From: Entonaema liquescens
Lineage: Eukaryota; Ascomycota; Sordariomycetes; Xylariales; Xylariaceae
NCBI GenBank assembly: GCA_902805475.1
Contig: CADCSX010000005.1
Span: forward strand, 1,189,501-1,253,500
Direction of reading: 5' to 3'
Length of the DNA: 64,000 nucleotides
The notes under the pieces are model-generated. The model made no database searches and was not told the origin of the DNA. It saw only the letters and a list, made by a program, of their open reading frames with translations. The position numbers were made by a program, and so were the translations under genes. Shown one piece after another: positions 1 to 10,419 of this stretch (its first letter is position 1; each line of letters opens with the position of its first letter).

Positions 1-194
1 ACCCTTTCTAGAAGCGACGTCTTCCCACAACCCTTGTCTCCTAGAACAAGGAACATGAATTGCCCTGCGTGCCTTTCCAGAGGAGGCAATTCATCATACG
101 CATTATCATCTTCCCCATCACTTGCTACCCACGCAAGTAAGGCTCGGAAGTATCGAATCTCCTCTTCGGACCAGATAGACTCAGATTCGGACAT
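1..194 (-). CDS. P-loop GTPase/NTPase, N-terminal fragment (runs off window start)
   Basis: The minus strand is open from an ATG at 194-192 to the window edge, giving 64 codons without a stop. It begins MSESESIWSEEEIRYF, an acidic leader, and about residue 51 reads FLVLGDKGCGKTSLLER. This is a hydrophobic beta strand followed by a G1/Walker A loop of the GxxxxGK[ST] type, as in small GTPases and related P-loop NTPases. No G3 or G4 motif lies inside the window, so the subfamily cannot be named. An acidic N-terminal extension before the P-loop is longer than in Ras or Rab proteins. The gene is divergent from the DUF3433 gene, with 1.4 kb between the starts. Introns further downstream cannot be excluded. 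The P-loop is seen directly; assignment as a small GTPase rather than another NTPase is inference. Confidence 0.6.
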   Translation of the reverse strand, partial: MSESESIWSEEEIRYFRALLAWVASDGEDDNAYDELPPLERHAGQFMFLVLGDKGCGKTSLLER

Positions 195-1611
195 TGCGCT
201 GGGCAGAGCTCGTGCGGAGACGTGGGAAAGACAACGCCATATTCGGGTAAGAAGCACGAACCAGCTAATTATATGGAACGAGGCGTTCGTGGATTACAAT
301 ATTACGGAAAAGCATTGTACAGCTACGAGAATCTGCAGATCCTGTGATGCCTTACAATACGCCCCTTCAATTCTGTCGAATGTCACAGAGATCCCCTCCG
401 TGCGACGAGGGAGTCGCAAAGATCGGGAAGCAAAGACGTTTAAGGTAATCAACTGCTATCGTTCTCTGCATGACCCGGCATCGATATTTGGATGAAGGCG
501 TCACCAACTATTATCGGGCAATGACAGAACCAATCTGGTCACGGGTAGTTCCCGAGCCGCATTGAATATTGCATTTCATTGCTTACTTGCGCAACTGCAC
601 CCATCTCATTTGGATGATATATTTTCAAGTTACTCTGTATTAACGTCATTATCGAGATTCTATACTGTATATAAGTGTTTGCTCAAAGTTCTCAGACTTT
701 GGCCGCGACGTCTCACATTCTGATCCTATACATGCAAACCAGACTAAGACCTCTCATTCTTTTATTTATTTTTTTTGGGCGGCTAGACTATTAGCCATGG
801 CGCTCCCAACTGACCAATCTTAGCTGTTGAGCTTCGGTTGCTGGTCCCGCTTCTAGACGGTGCGGCTGTGAAAGCTGGACATAAACTGGGGACTCACCAG
901 GATAGGGATCCATGATCATGACGGCGTGTCTGACCCCAACTTCTTAGCTTCTTTATCTTTCCTTCTGTTGCCTGGCAAGCTTGGTCCACAGCTGAAGTTG
1001 GCGCTTTATTGTTGGCTTGTCCGCTTGTTTGACTGGTCATTAGTGGCCGAAAATGATTGAACGTTGTCGGAGGATGGGCATTGGGGATATTTCTCGCGTC
1101 TGTTTGAACATTCTGGTTCTTTTGTCTGTAGCGCGCTTCTCCTATATGCGACTACGTACTAGGGAAGCCCAGTATAACTTCCCAAATACAGTAACAATCT
1201 AATATAATACGTATCCGATCTACTAGTCTTTCTCTTTACACGGAGGCTAGGCTCTTTTATGATATTAGGTCTCGCTCATAGCCAACGGATCCACGCAACA
1301 TAACCAGAAGAAGCTAAAGAAACAGCATCTGCAGGCTCAGAATTTAATTCAGTTAATATTCGAGCTTCCTAGAAGTCGACCTACTCGATCTAATTTGCTT
1401 ACGGAATCTACATTTGGACTTGAATGAGAACGACTTACGAGTTTACTATGGAATGAACTCCCTCACGATCCGTAGCCCCCAGATACTTACAGATCTGTAA
1501 AGCGGGAACACAGAGCCACCGCATCGCCGCTCGTTTCAACAGTCGAAAGTAGTGTAAGCTACCTAATCCAGTAGGACTCCACCATAGCTGCAAGATAATC
1601 CGACCACAGGC
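195..1611. other. Intergenic region between divergent genes
   Basis: No coding signal was recognised. The stretch must contain the promoters of the leftward P-loop gene and the rightward DUF3433 gene. A T-rich tract lies near 760-777. No clear TATA box or repeat was seen. Confidence 0.5.
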
Positions 1612-4251
1612 ATGGCCTATAATAATCGCGTTCAATTTCCGCCCCGGCAACCCGCACGCTACCTGAACCACAAAGTCTCCGATCTGTCGGATAGTCCGTA
1701 CGACGATGACACATCCCCTGCTAGAATTAGGGGCCGGGAGTCCCTCGTGTCACTCCAGTCCGCCTACGAGTCTCCCCAGTTAGACGCGCCGTCAGATGGG
1801 AATACTTATGGGTCAGGCCCATCTTGGTCGTTACCTTTCGTTGGGTCTGGAGGCGGGAGATACCAGCCCGTGTCGCCCCTCACCCGTTCGAACTCGACGT
1901 TTGGGCGTTACAAGAGCGTTCGTGTCAGACCCCAAGATACAATCCATGAAGATGAGAGTATCGACATGTCCCTGCTCCGTGCAGCCGCGCCGTTCGGGTA
2001 TTCAAGTCCGTACGATCCTGTCGCGGGCGAAGAGCCGGCAGTTGATTTGTCTTCATTTTCCGGGCCCATGGGCGCCGAAGACGAAGAGTTCCTCGCATCG
2101 CTGCAAGCGAAGGAAGCTGGGGCCACCTAACGGGAGGTCTAGGGGAAGGGATGAGTCCGGCAGCTACGATCAAGCGGGAACAGCTTATAGCGAGCTCGCC
2201 GTCTCTTAAACAGAGCTTTGCTCGGTCCTTTTCTATGAGGAGTGCACCTAGCTCAAGGTCAAGAGCGGGTTTGAAGGAGCTGGGACAGAGTGAGGCGAAT
2301 AGGAGGGGAGACGTGATAGAAGTTATTATGGAAGAACCTGCGGACCTGAGTACGGTGGTTGGACCAAATGTCGTCGGATCCGATCCGAATCGTCGATACT
2401 CGCAACTCCCAAGCAAGAAGGCAGAGACGGAGGTGTTTTATCCACAACCTAATTGGAAACCGTTCTCCATGAGATGGCCGTATAGTGAGTGCATACCTAA
2501 TATACTCCAAATAGATTTATGCCCCATTCGCTACATGCCATACGGGGAGAGCACCTGGATCTGATGTGTTTATAAAATAACTGCCGCTAACCCATGTTGT
2601 AGTAACTGGTCTAATTCTCCTATCCATCGGCCTTGCTATCGCCCAGGAGATTCTCTTCCAGAAATCCGCTGAAGCTCCTCTGATCAAATTCCACAACGCC
2701 ACCGATCTCGGCCCCGGCTACTATTTCATCTTCAAATTCGTCCCGACGATAATCACCGTCACGTATGGCGTGCTGTGGCAGAACACAGACTTCGAAGTCA
2801 AGCGACTTGAGGCCTTTTATCAATTATCGAAGGAAGGAGGTGCTCTTGCAGCAGAGTCGATTAATGTCGACTACATCACCCTGTTCAACTTCACCCGGCC
2901 GTTCCGGGCTCTGCAGCGGAAACACTATGCAGTGGCCACCTCGTCCTTAGCAACCCTTCTCGCCGTATCCCTAGTCCCCACTCTCGGCGCGGCCGCTCTG
3001 GTCGTGGGACCCGACCGGCAGATACGGCTCTCGAACCCTGGCGTCGAGAAGATCATCACCATAAGCCCTATCCTATCCCGCCTCCTAACCATGACGTTCT
3101 TCGTCATCGCGGTTCTAGGATGCATGCTATTCTACCAGCTTAACACGCGACGCTCAGGCCTGCTCTCGGACGTCAAGGGGATCGCGGGGCTCGCGTCGAT
3201 GGCTGTTGTCAGTCATATCATGATAGACTTCAAGGACATGGACGTCGCCAAGCCCAGGGACATCCACCACAGGCTCAAGAACCGGAGGTACGCGCTGCGC
3301 AACTCGTCCCTGGTCCCGGAGGACTTCGACCAGCTGTCCGCGCAAGGCAGCGACAGATACACGGATGCGCATCTCCCCGAGAACCCGCACCCGCTCATGC
3401 TGCGCGCCGAGGGCTGCATATCCTTCATCGTCGGGGTGTTGGTGTTCCTCGGCTTCATTCCTGTGTTCCTGTTCACGCCGGCCAGCGTGCTGACGAACAA
3501 GGCGCCCTGGGTCGTGACCCTCCTCGCGGTCATCATCAAGCTGAGCTGGGGCAGCCTGGAGACGGCGATCCGCATGATGGAGCCGTACTACATCCTGTCG
3601 AAGCGGCACGCGCCCGCCAAGACGCTCGCCCTCGACTACACGGCGATGCCGTTCGCGGTCGTCGCCGCCCGCGCGCTCTTCAACCGGCACTGGACGGTGT
3701 TCCTCGTGGGCTGGGGCACCATCATGGTGGAAGCGCTGACGATCTTCGTCACCAGCCTCGCGACGGTCGAGGGCCGCGACTTCCTCGAGATCCTCAGCCG
3801 GGTCGAAGACCACAACAGCAGCGACGAGCTGGGCGACGGGTTCCTGCAGAAGGGCTTGGGCTCGGGCTCCGAGACCGTGCTGTCGTTCACCGTGTCGCTG
3901 GCGCTGACCGTCGTCATCTTGGTATACCTGTTCGTCGTCGCCACGGCGGTTTTTGTGCGCCGCCGACACCCGTTTCTGCCCCGGCAGCCGAATACGATCG
4001 CTAGCGTGCTCGCGTTCATGCACCAGAGCAAGATGCTGTATGATTTCGTGGGCACGGCCAAGTTCACCAACGCGCAGATGTGTGCGCGGCTCGAGAGTCT
4101 GGGCAAGACGTATGGTCTAGGCTGGTTTTCCGGCCGGGACGGCTATCCCCATTGTGGTGTCGATGAAGAAGAGCTGAGTGGGAATTATAAGCATGGTGTT
4201 GACTTTTCGCAGGGAAACAAGCCTTGGCTTACTGAGTGGCAGGTCTTCTAG
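1612..4251 (+). CDS. DUF3433-family multi-pass membrane protein, with apparent one-base frameshift in exon 1
   Basis: Two exons, 1612-2484 and 2603-4251. The intron has donor GTGAGT, branch CTAAC and acceptor GTAG. The N-terminal ~290 residues are Ser/Pro-rich and cytosolic-looking. The C-terminal part has about eight hydrophobic segments, for example FIVGVLVFLGFIPVFLF and VVILVYLFVVATAVF, with the DUF3433 style of paired membrane blocks (some fungal members are annotated 'spray'; role uncertain). Exon 1 changes frame: the first frame ends in TAA at 2128-2130 after FLASLQAKEAGAT, while the other frame continues LTGGLGEGMSPA across the same bases. One extra G in the GGGG at 2119-2122 would make the whole gene open, giving 840 residues. 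No intron fits there. The missing base could be a sequencing indel or a real mutation. The family call comes from the membrane pattern and recalled similarity. Confidence 0.72.
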
Positions 4252-5840
4252 GTACCTCAGGGTTTATTTTGAATACTACATTTCTGCTGTACTTGGTCTT
4301 GACTTGGGAGCCAGATGAAGAGACTTAACCGAAGTGTTTAACTTTGCTGCAGCTTCCGTACCGATTCCGGCTGCAAGAGATATGAGTTCAGATGCGCTTG
4401 CATAATAGGATAGGCTAATATGATTGACATGTCGTTCTCTAGAGCCTCATAAGTGCATTCGAGAACCGTACGCTGTCGAGGACTCATTGCCTTGGCCTCT
4501 GCAGCATGGATATTGAACAAGGGGGCGTCGGATGCGGATATATCTCGCTTCACAAAATAGGCTTCCCTAACATTTATCGTCCTATAGCGTTCGGAATTTA
4601 AGTAGCAGAAAGCGTTAATGTTGGCAAGGTTGAAGTCACAGTTTTCAGACTTAAAGCTATTATTACAGAGGTGTTATTGAACGATCACCTAGTTAAGCTG
4701 ATAGACTACCCGGGTGTATATCGCCATCACATATACCTGATATAGCCTCAGCCGCTGGACTCTTACATGTTAATTCAGAGCAAGGATACACAACAATTCA
4801 ATCTACATATTAGAAGCAAACAATTAATAAAAATCTACTATTGTGATCATAGTGCTGATGTAGTGCCCTTTTATCGAGCTTGCTTCAACGTGACTTGTAC
4901 GTGTATGTATGTGCGAGCCTCATAGTAACATTTCTACTTATACAAGATAGCCATCTCAGAGTTATTAATAATTGTGGCTAGCTAAGTCTTCATAATTAAG
5001 AGACCAGCAAAAGTTTGAGTCCAAATCAAATACTACACGGAGTTTTCCTTATAGGGTAAGACACTTGGATTTGATTGGTCGATCGCTGCATTATAATTGT
5101 ATATTATTAACCACAACTTATAACGACAACCTCGACAGTTGTAAAATGGTTAGGCTCCTTGTAGGCCATGAAGGCGAATATTACTTCGATATAGATCTAC
5201 CACTCGTCAATCTCGCAGTGAGAGCTGACTGATTTTTCAATCTCAATGCCGGCTCAGAGGAACTGGCGGCCGAAACTTCACGGCCGAGTTTTGTAGTGCT
5301 GACTACGCAAGAGGTGGATTTCAACAAGGGGTTCGAATACAGCGAAGATCATGATTGGCTAATATATTGTTAAAGCTTAGACTGCTAATGCATCCTCCAA
5401 TCCCGACGGCCACATCCTCGACGGCTTCCGTTGCTGACTATCATATCGATCACTAAGGGTCCTCAGTTTGGTTCTAATCTAATAAGGAAACACTACCAGT
5501 CAGACGCCATGTCTCGGGAATCGAGGCTATACTCGCATCCTCATGCGAGTAGGAGTAAAAAGGAATATAATGAGGTAAGCATCTGGACCAGCTGAAGCCA
5601 TTAATTGGTTTGTCCTAACTACGGCTCCATGCCTTTCTTTTGTAGGACAACTTATCGGGTGCGGCCCTAATGGTTCATCGGATAAGATCCTTTATATCCA
5701 TGTTGAATCCACAGCAGGGTGCTCAGAGATACTCCGACGTAATATAAGGTCGTATGATACTCGCTCTTTTCTCTCAGTATCTACGGACGTTCTTTTTCAA
5801 CAATCTATCGTTCGACACTTACACCCAGGAAGTAGAGAAG
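4252..5840. other. Intergenic region with a polyketide-synthase relic
   Basis: Apart from the KS fragment at 4434-4604 no gene is convincing. A perfect 9-bp inverted repeat with a 4-nt loop (TACTCGCAT, loop CCTC) sits at 5530-5551. A possible tiny two-exon frame starts at about 5509, with donor GTAAGC and acceptor TTGTAG, and would end near 5750. It lacks any recognisable domain and is not called. Confidence 0.45.
4434..4604 (-). pseudogene. Relic of a fungal polyketide synthase ketosynthase (KS) domain
   Basis: Read on the minus strand, 57 codons resemble the first part of a fungal type I PKS KS domain. They include RTINVREAYF (family pattern GTINVREGYFL), DAPLFNIHAAEAKAM (family DAPFFxITAAEAKAM) and SPRQRTVLECTYEALEN (family DPQQRxLLECTYEALEN). 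The two family-invariant residues of DPQQR have drifted to SPRQR. Similarity stops abruptly at about 4434 and before 4604; the catalytic Cys, AT and ACP parts are absent from the window. This is therefore a short fossil, not a gene. It lies 1.2 kb from the methyltransferase, which suggests loss of a polyketide cluster (inference). The KS match is from recalled consensus. Confidence 0.75.
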
Positions 5841-6554
5841 ATGAGCACTACAATGATTACAGAGACTAGCTCGACCGGCCTGGGCTCGGGCATCTACACA
5901 CAGTCCATCTTAAACTACCTATACCAACGCCTGGTCCTAGAATTCAATGTCCCCTACGTGTGGGGTTGCCCATGCGACGTGCTGCTCGACCTCTTTGCCG
6001 AACACTTCTCTCAGAACCATCTAGACTGCGGCGTCGCCACAGGCTACTTTCCTGCAACTGTCCTACAACGCGCCAGCCAAGCCAATGCGCAACGGCAAAT
6101 TACCTTGTTAGATCTCAACCCCAACTGTCTCGAGGCAGCCAAGGCCGCCATCCAGGCAGAGGCGCCTCGAGTTCCAGTCTACACCGTCGAGGCGGACATC
6201 AAGGCGCCCATACCAACTGCGTTGAGGGGCAAGAAGTTCGATACGATATCCATGTTCAACTTGTTCCATTGCGTACCCGGGGGCGCAAGCAAGTTCCAAG
6301 CACTCGCCACCTACAAGGACGTCCTCGCGGACGACGGTACGTTCATAGGGTGTACCGTGCTGGGCGAGAAGCACACCACTGGCTGGTTCTCCCGGAATTA
6401 CCTCAGCCTCTATAACTGGGTTGGTGTGTTTAACAACTGGGATGACAAGGCCGAGGATGTTGAGGGCGTGCTCCGATCGGCGTACAAGGAGGTCGACACT
6501 TGGAAGGTCGGGATGATTCTTATGTGGAGAGTAAAGGGACCCAAGAAGGCCTAG
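5841..6554 (+). CDS. Class I SAM-dependent methyltransferase
   Basis: Intronless frame of 237 residues from the ATG at 5841. An upstream in-frame start at 5754 would add 29 residues, but that stretch looks like untranslated leader. Residues 60-70, HLDCGVATGYF, form SAM motif I (xxDxGxxTGxF). LLDLNPNCLEAA at about 89-100 fits the acidic ribose-binding strand. FDTISMFNLFHCVPGG is the post-II/motif IV region. Length and layout match small soluble fungal class I methyltransferases, often found in secondary-metabolite clusters, acting on small hydroxylated or amine substrates; the substrate here is unknown. It sits between a PKS KS relic and a RIP-degraded AT block, so it may be the surviving member of a broken cluster. 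Family is confident, pathway is inference. Confidence 0.8.
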   Translation: MSTTMITETSSTGLGSGIYTQSILNYLYQRLVLEFNVPYVWGCPCDVLLDLFAEHFSQNHLDCGVATGYFPATVLQRASQANAQRQITLLDLNPNCLEAAKAAIQAEAPRVPVYTVEADIKAPIPTALRGKKFDTISMFNLFHCVPGGASKFQALATYKDVLADDGTFIGCTVLGEKHTTGWFSRNYLSLYNWVGVFNNWDDKAEDVEGVLRSAYKEVDTWKVGMILMWRVKGPKKA

Positions 6555-6806
6555 GGGCCTAGATACTACCTACATCACCGCATTTGAGGAAACGGGGGCT
6601 GTTCGTGGGACGGGTGGTCAGGAGTTTGGTTGGTTGTCTTTTGTACGGGAGCGGTTCACTTCCTTGGGTCGTTTCATTGCCACAGCAATCAACTTTTTCA
6701 TAGGTTTAAGGATGGTAAACAATCAGTAACGTTAAAATCAGAAGTAAATTTTAATAAAATCAGAACCCATCCACTTTTCACGTGATATACCGCAACCACC
6801 ATAACA

Positions 6807-9800
6807 ACTAAATTATTTTTACAATTATTTAAAATAAAAAAATTATTAAATATATTTATAAAAAATTGTATAATAATTGAAAAATTATATAAAAAATATT
6901 TTAATTTTATTAATAATATATTAAAAAATATTATTATTAATTTTAATTTTTTTTAAAATTTTTCCGATTTTTATATAATTATATATAATTATTTTATTAT
7001 ATAAAAATTTTAAAATAATTATTTAAATTAATAAAAAATTAAAATATAATATTTTATTTATTTATTTATTTTTATTTTATTATATTTATATAATTATATT
7101 ATTTTTCGTAATAAAATATTATTAATGTTTTTATTAAATAATTATATTTAATTAAAAATTATATTTATATTAAAAAAAATTTTTTTTTTATATTATATTT
7201 ATAATTTATTATTTTATAATTATTTTTATTTATATATAAAATCGATATTATTAATTATAAATTATTTTTTTTAATTAAATTATAAAAATTTAAATATTAT
7301 ATTATAAATTTTTAATTAAATTATTATTAATTAAAAATTTTTTAACATAATATTTTTATTAATAATTTTATAAATTTTATTAAATATATTTTTATATATA
7401 TTTTTTTAAATTATTAATTTTTTTTAATTTAATAATATTTAAAATAATAATATTTTAAAATATATTTTTAATTTTTTTAAAATAAAGTTTTTTAATTTTT
7501 TATATAATAAATAAAATTATAATTTAAAATATAAATTATAATTAAAATAATAACGTTTTATTTAATAATTTAAAAATTTATTATTTTTTTAAATATTTAA
7601 GTTTTAATATAATTTATTATTTAAATAATTTTATAATATTATATTTAAATTTTTATAAAAAAAATTTTTATTTATTAATACGTTGGTTTTATATAATTAT
7701 TTCGATAATAATTCGGTTTTTTATTAAAAAATTAAAAAATTTATAATAATTACGGGATTTAAATTTATTTTTTTTCGAAAAAAAATATTAAACGTTAAAT
7801 TATTATATTAAATTATTTTATAAAAATAATATAATTATATAAATATAATAAAATAAAAATAAATAATAATAATAATAAAAAATAAATATTTATTATATTT
7901 AAATATAAATATAATTATATTTAATTTTTTTTTATTTTATAATTTTTTAATTATAATTATTATTATAATAATAATTATTTATATTAAATTATTTTATAAA
8001 ATAGTAATATTATTTTTTTAATAAATTTTTTTTATTAAAATTTATTATTTTTATTATAATTTTAAATATATATTATTATTTAATTTTTTTATTTTTAATA
8101 ATGGTATTTATTAAATAAATAAAAGTAAAATATTATATATAACGTGGGTAAATTAATAAAACGACGATAATTTTTAATGTTATAATAATAATTATTTTAA
8201 TTACGTTTTTAAATTATTTAATTAACGTTTTATGTAAATAATTACCCACGTGACGTGTCACGTGGTTAACCACGTGATTATTAATTTAATAATATTAAAT
8301 ATAATATTATATAAATAATTTATTATATTATATTTAATAATATTTAAATTTAATTAAAAATAAATAAATTTTATTTATTTTTTATTCGTTTTAAAAAATT
8401 ATTAATAATAATTATTTTTATTAATAATATATTTTTATTAAAATATATTATTTTTATAATTTTATTTTTATTATTAATAAAAAAGTTTTATATTTTATTA
8501 CATTTAATTTTTATTATTAAAAACTTTTATATAATAATATATATTTTTTTTAATTAAAAAATTATAATATTTAATTAAATTTTATTTATTTATATATAAT
8601 ATTTTTTAATATTTTTTATAATAAAATTTTTATTTAAAATAAACTTTATTATATAATATTTACTTGTAATAATATTAAATAAATTTATTAAATTTTTATT
8701 TTTATAAATAATTAATTTAATAATAATATAATAAAAAAATATTATTCGAAAAAAATTATAATTAACGTTTAAAATTTAATAAATATTATTTTATTTCGCG
8801 TAAACGTTTATAAAATTTAAAATTTAAAAAATATAACGTTTATTTTAAAACGTTAAATTAATAAAAAAATATAAATTAATTATATATATATTTAACGTTT
8901 TCCACGCCGAAATTAAATAAAAAAAAACTAAAATTTTAATATAATAAATAATTTTATACGTTATATAATATTTAATTTAAATTTATATTCGTTTGTTTTA
9001 TTTAAATAATATTTAATAATTAATTATTTTATATTTTTAATTTTAAATAATTATAAAATTAAAAAATATATATTTAAAAAAATAATTTAATAACCGAAAT
9101 ATATAAATATATTATTTAATATATATTTAAAATTATTAATATATTATTAATATTATTTTAATAAAAAAAAATAAACGTATTTTAAATATTATTAAAAATA
9201 TTATGTTTTTTATAAATTATAATAATAATATTTTAAAAAATTATAAAAAAACTTATTTAAATAACGGGTTTTTAATATTATTATTAATTCGTTTTATTAT
9301 AATTTTAATAAATAATATTTATAATAATAATAATAATAATAAAAATTTAAAAAATAAAAAAAAATTTATTAATAATATAATTAAAATTTTTTTTTAATAA
9401 TATTAAAAAAGTAAAATTTTAAAATAATTTAAATTTTTAATATATATGGTAAAAATTAATAACATTAAAAATTAAAATTATAATATTATAAATTAAAAAT
9501 AAAATTAAAATATTTAATTTAAAAATTTTATAAAATAAAATTTATTATAAAATATTTATTTATTATTATAATTTTTTATTATATAAATATAAATTAAATA
9601 TTTTTAATAAATTTTTTTTTTATTTATAATAAATTATATTATTTAAAATTAATAATTAAATAATTAATAATTATATAATTATAAAATTAATAATTTAATT
9701 ACGTATTTAAAAAAATATATTTTTTACGAAAAAAAATTTTATATTATATAATTTTTAAATTATTTTTATTTATTTATTTTAATTTAATATTTAAAAGTAA

Positions 9801-9817
9801 AATTAAAGTGTTTTAAT
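6807..9817. repeat. Extremely AT-rich block, probable RIP-degraded mobile element
   Basis: About 3 kb in which nearly every base is A or T, with sharp edges against normal-composition DNA at about 6807 and 9817. There are no coding signals; the only open frame (9203-9397) is Asn/Lys/Ile low complexity. Remaining C and G are sparse, and many sit in CpG, often as AACGTT. This is the expected end state of RIP (C-to-T, mainly at CpA) on a duplicated element. No target duplication or terminal repeat could be seen, so the original element type is unknown. A 36-bp C/G-containing island lies inside at 8242-8277. Such blocks are commonly heterochromatic in Pezizomycotina (family knowledge). Boundaries are by eye. 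Confidence 0.85.
8242..8277. other. Cluster of CACGTG palindromes inside the AT block
   Basis: Three CACGTG hexamers begin at 8247, 8259 and 8271, exactly 12 bp apart. The last two form a perfect 20-bp palindrome at 8258-8277 (TCACGTGGTTAACCACGTGA). A 10-bp element at 8242-8251 (TTACCCACGT) is repeated inverted at 8142-8151. CACGTG is the general bHLH site, and RTCACGTG is the Cbf1 site. The cluster stands out because the surrounding 3 kb is almost free of C and G. Function is unknown. Confidence 0.6.
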
Positions 9818-10206
9818 AAGCATATAATAGGCGCACGGATACTTTTATTAACTTATTATAATTCGCTTATAACAAATGAATGCTATAGTGAACTTGGCCA
9901 TTAACAGACATGTAGAAACCAACACCGAACATGCTTGTTGTTATAACTTAAGTACACAGAAAATGCTATCACAGCGCTTTGTATTCAGACAATTCCAACG
10001 TTAGAGTACAATACGTCTGTTTGAACGGCTGGGCAAGATTATATAGGCTAGGTAAACTTCGTGAGAATTTTACGCGTTATTCCTGAGCTATTACACGCTG
10101 CTTTAAGCTTTACCTTAGTTGATATTTATTAATACCCTATCTAAGCACCTAATGAAACTCCTTCGTACTTGGGAAGATTCTACCGTTCAAAACCTACCAT
10201 CTCAAA
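9818..10206. other. Short intergenic stretch after the AT block
   Basis: Base composition returns to normal. Nothing recognisable was found before the small open frame at 10207. Confidence 0.4.
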
Positions 10207-10419
10207 ATGATTTTTTCTATCCAACACACTCATCCTGAAGAGCAACCTTGCCAAGGCGATCATAATGCTGCGTCGGCTGGCTTGGATGGTCTTCTTCGAC
10301 ATATCCACTCCGGCATTGACCTAGCTCAAGGTTGGATTTGCTGTCGAGACGGTACAAGAAACGGTTATGGAAACACCTGTTTTGGATGTGGACATCTCAG
10401 ATGTCCGTACTGCATGTAA
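10207..10419 (+). CDS. Small cysteine-rich, putative zinc-binding protein
   Basis: A 70-residue frame with an ATG preceded by AAA (good yeast/fungal context). The C-terminal third carries GWICCRDGTRNGYG followed by CFGCGHLRCPYCM, a W-x-C-C ... C-x2-C-G-H-x2-C-x2-C spacing. This resembles the short zinc-ribbon-like motif seen in many uncharacterised fungal proteins (recalled pattern, not a database match). The N-terminal 40 residues are unremarkable and carry no signal peptide. It lies 0.4 kb from the AT block. It could be a complete small gene or the tail of a decayed one. An overlapping antisense frame at 10321-10608 has no such pattern and is not called. Confidence 0.42.
   Translation: MIFSIQHTHPEEQPCQGDHNAASAGLDGLLRHIHSGIDLAQGWICCRDGTRNGYGNTCFGCGHLRCPYCM

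Noticed and set aside
3154..4023. 289-codon open frame antisense to the DUF3433 gene
   Set aside because: Arg/Asp/His-rich shadow caused by strong GC third positions of the real gene; no domain features.
5509..5750. Possible two-exon micro-gene with GTAAGC donor and TTGTAG acceptor
   Set aside because: About 57 codons, includes an inverted repeat, no recognisable domain; splice-like signals of this quality arise by chance.
8242..8277. Point centromere (CDEI next to AT-rich CDEII-like DNA)
   Set aside because: Point centromeres are restricted to Saccharomycetaceae; filamentous ascomycetes use regional centromeres, and no CDEIII-like element was seen.
9203..9397. 64-codon frame inside the AT block
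   Set aside because: Composed of Asn, Lys, Ile and Phe only, as expected from AT-only sequence.
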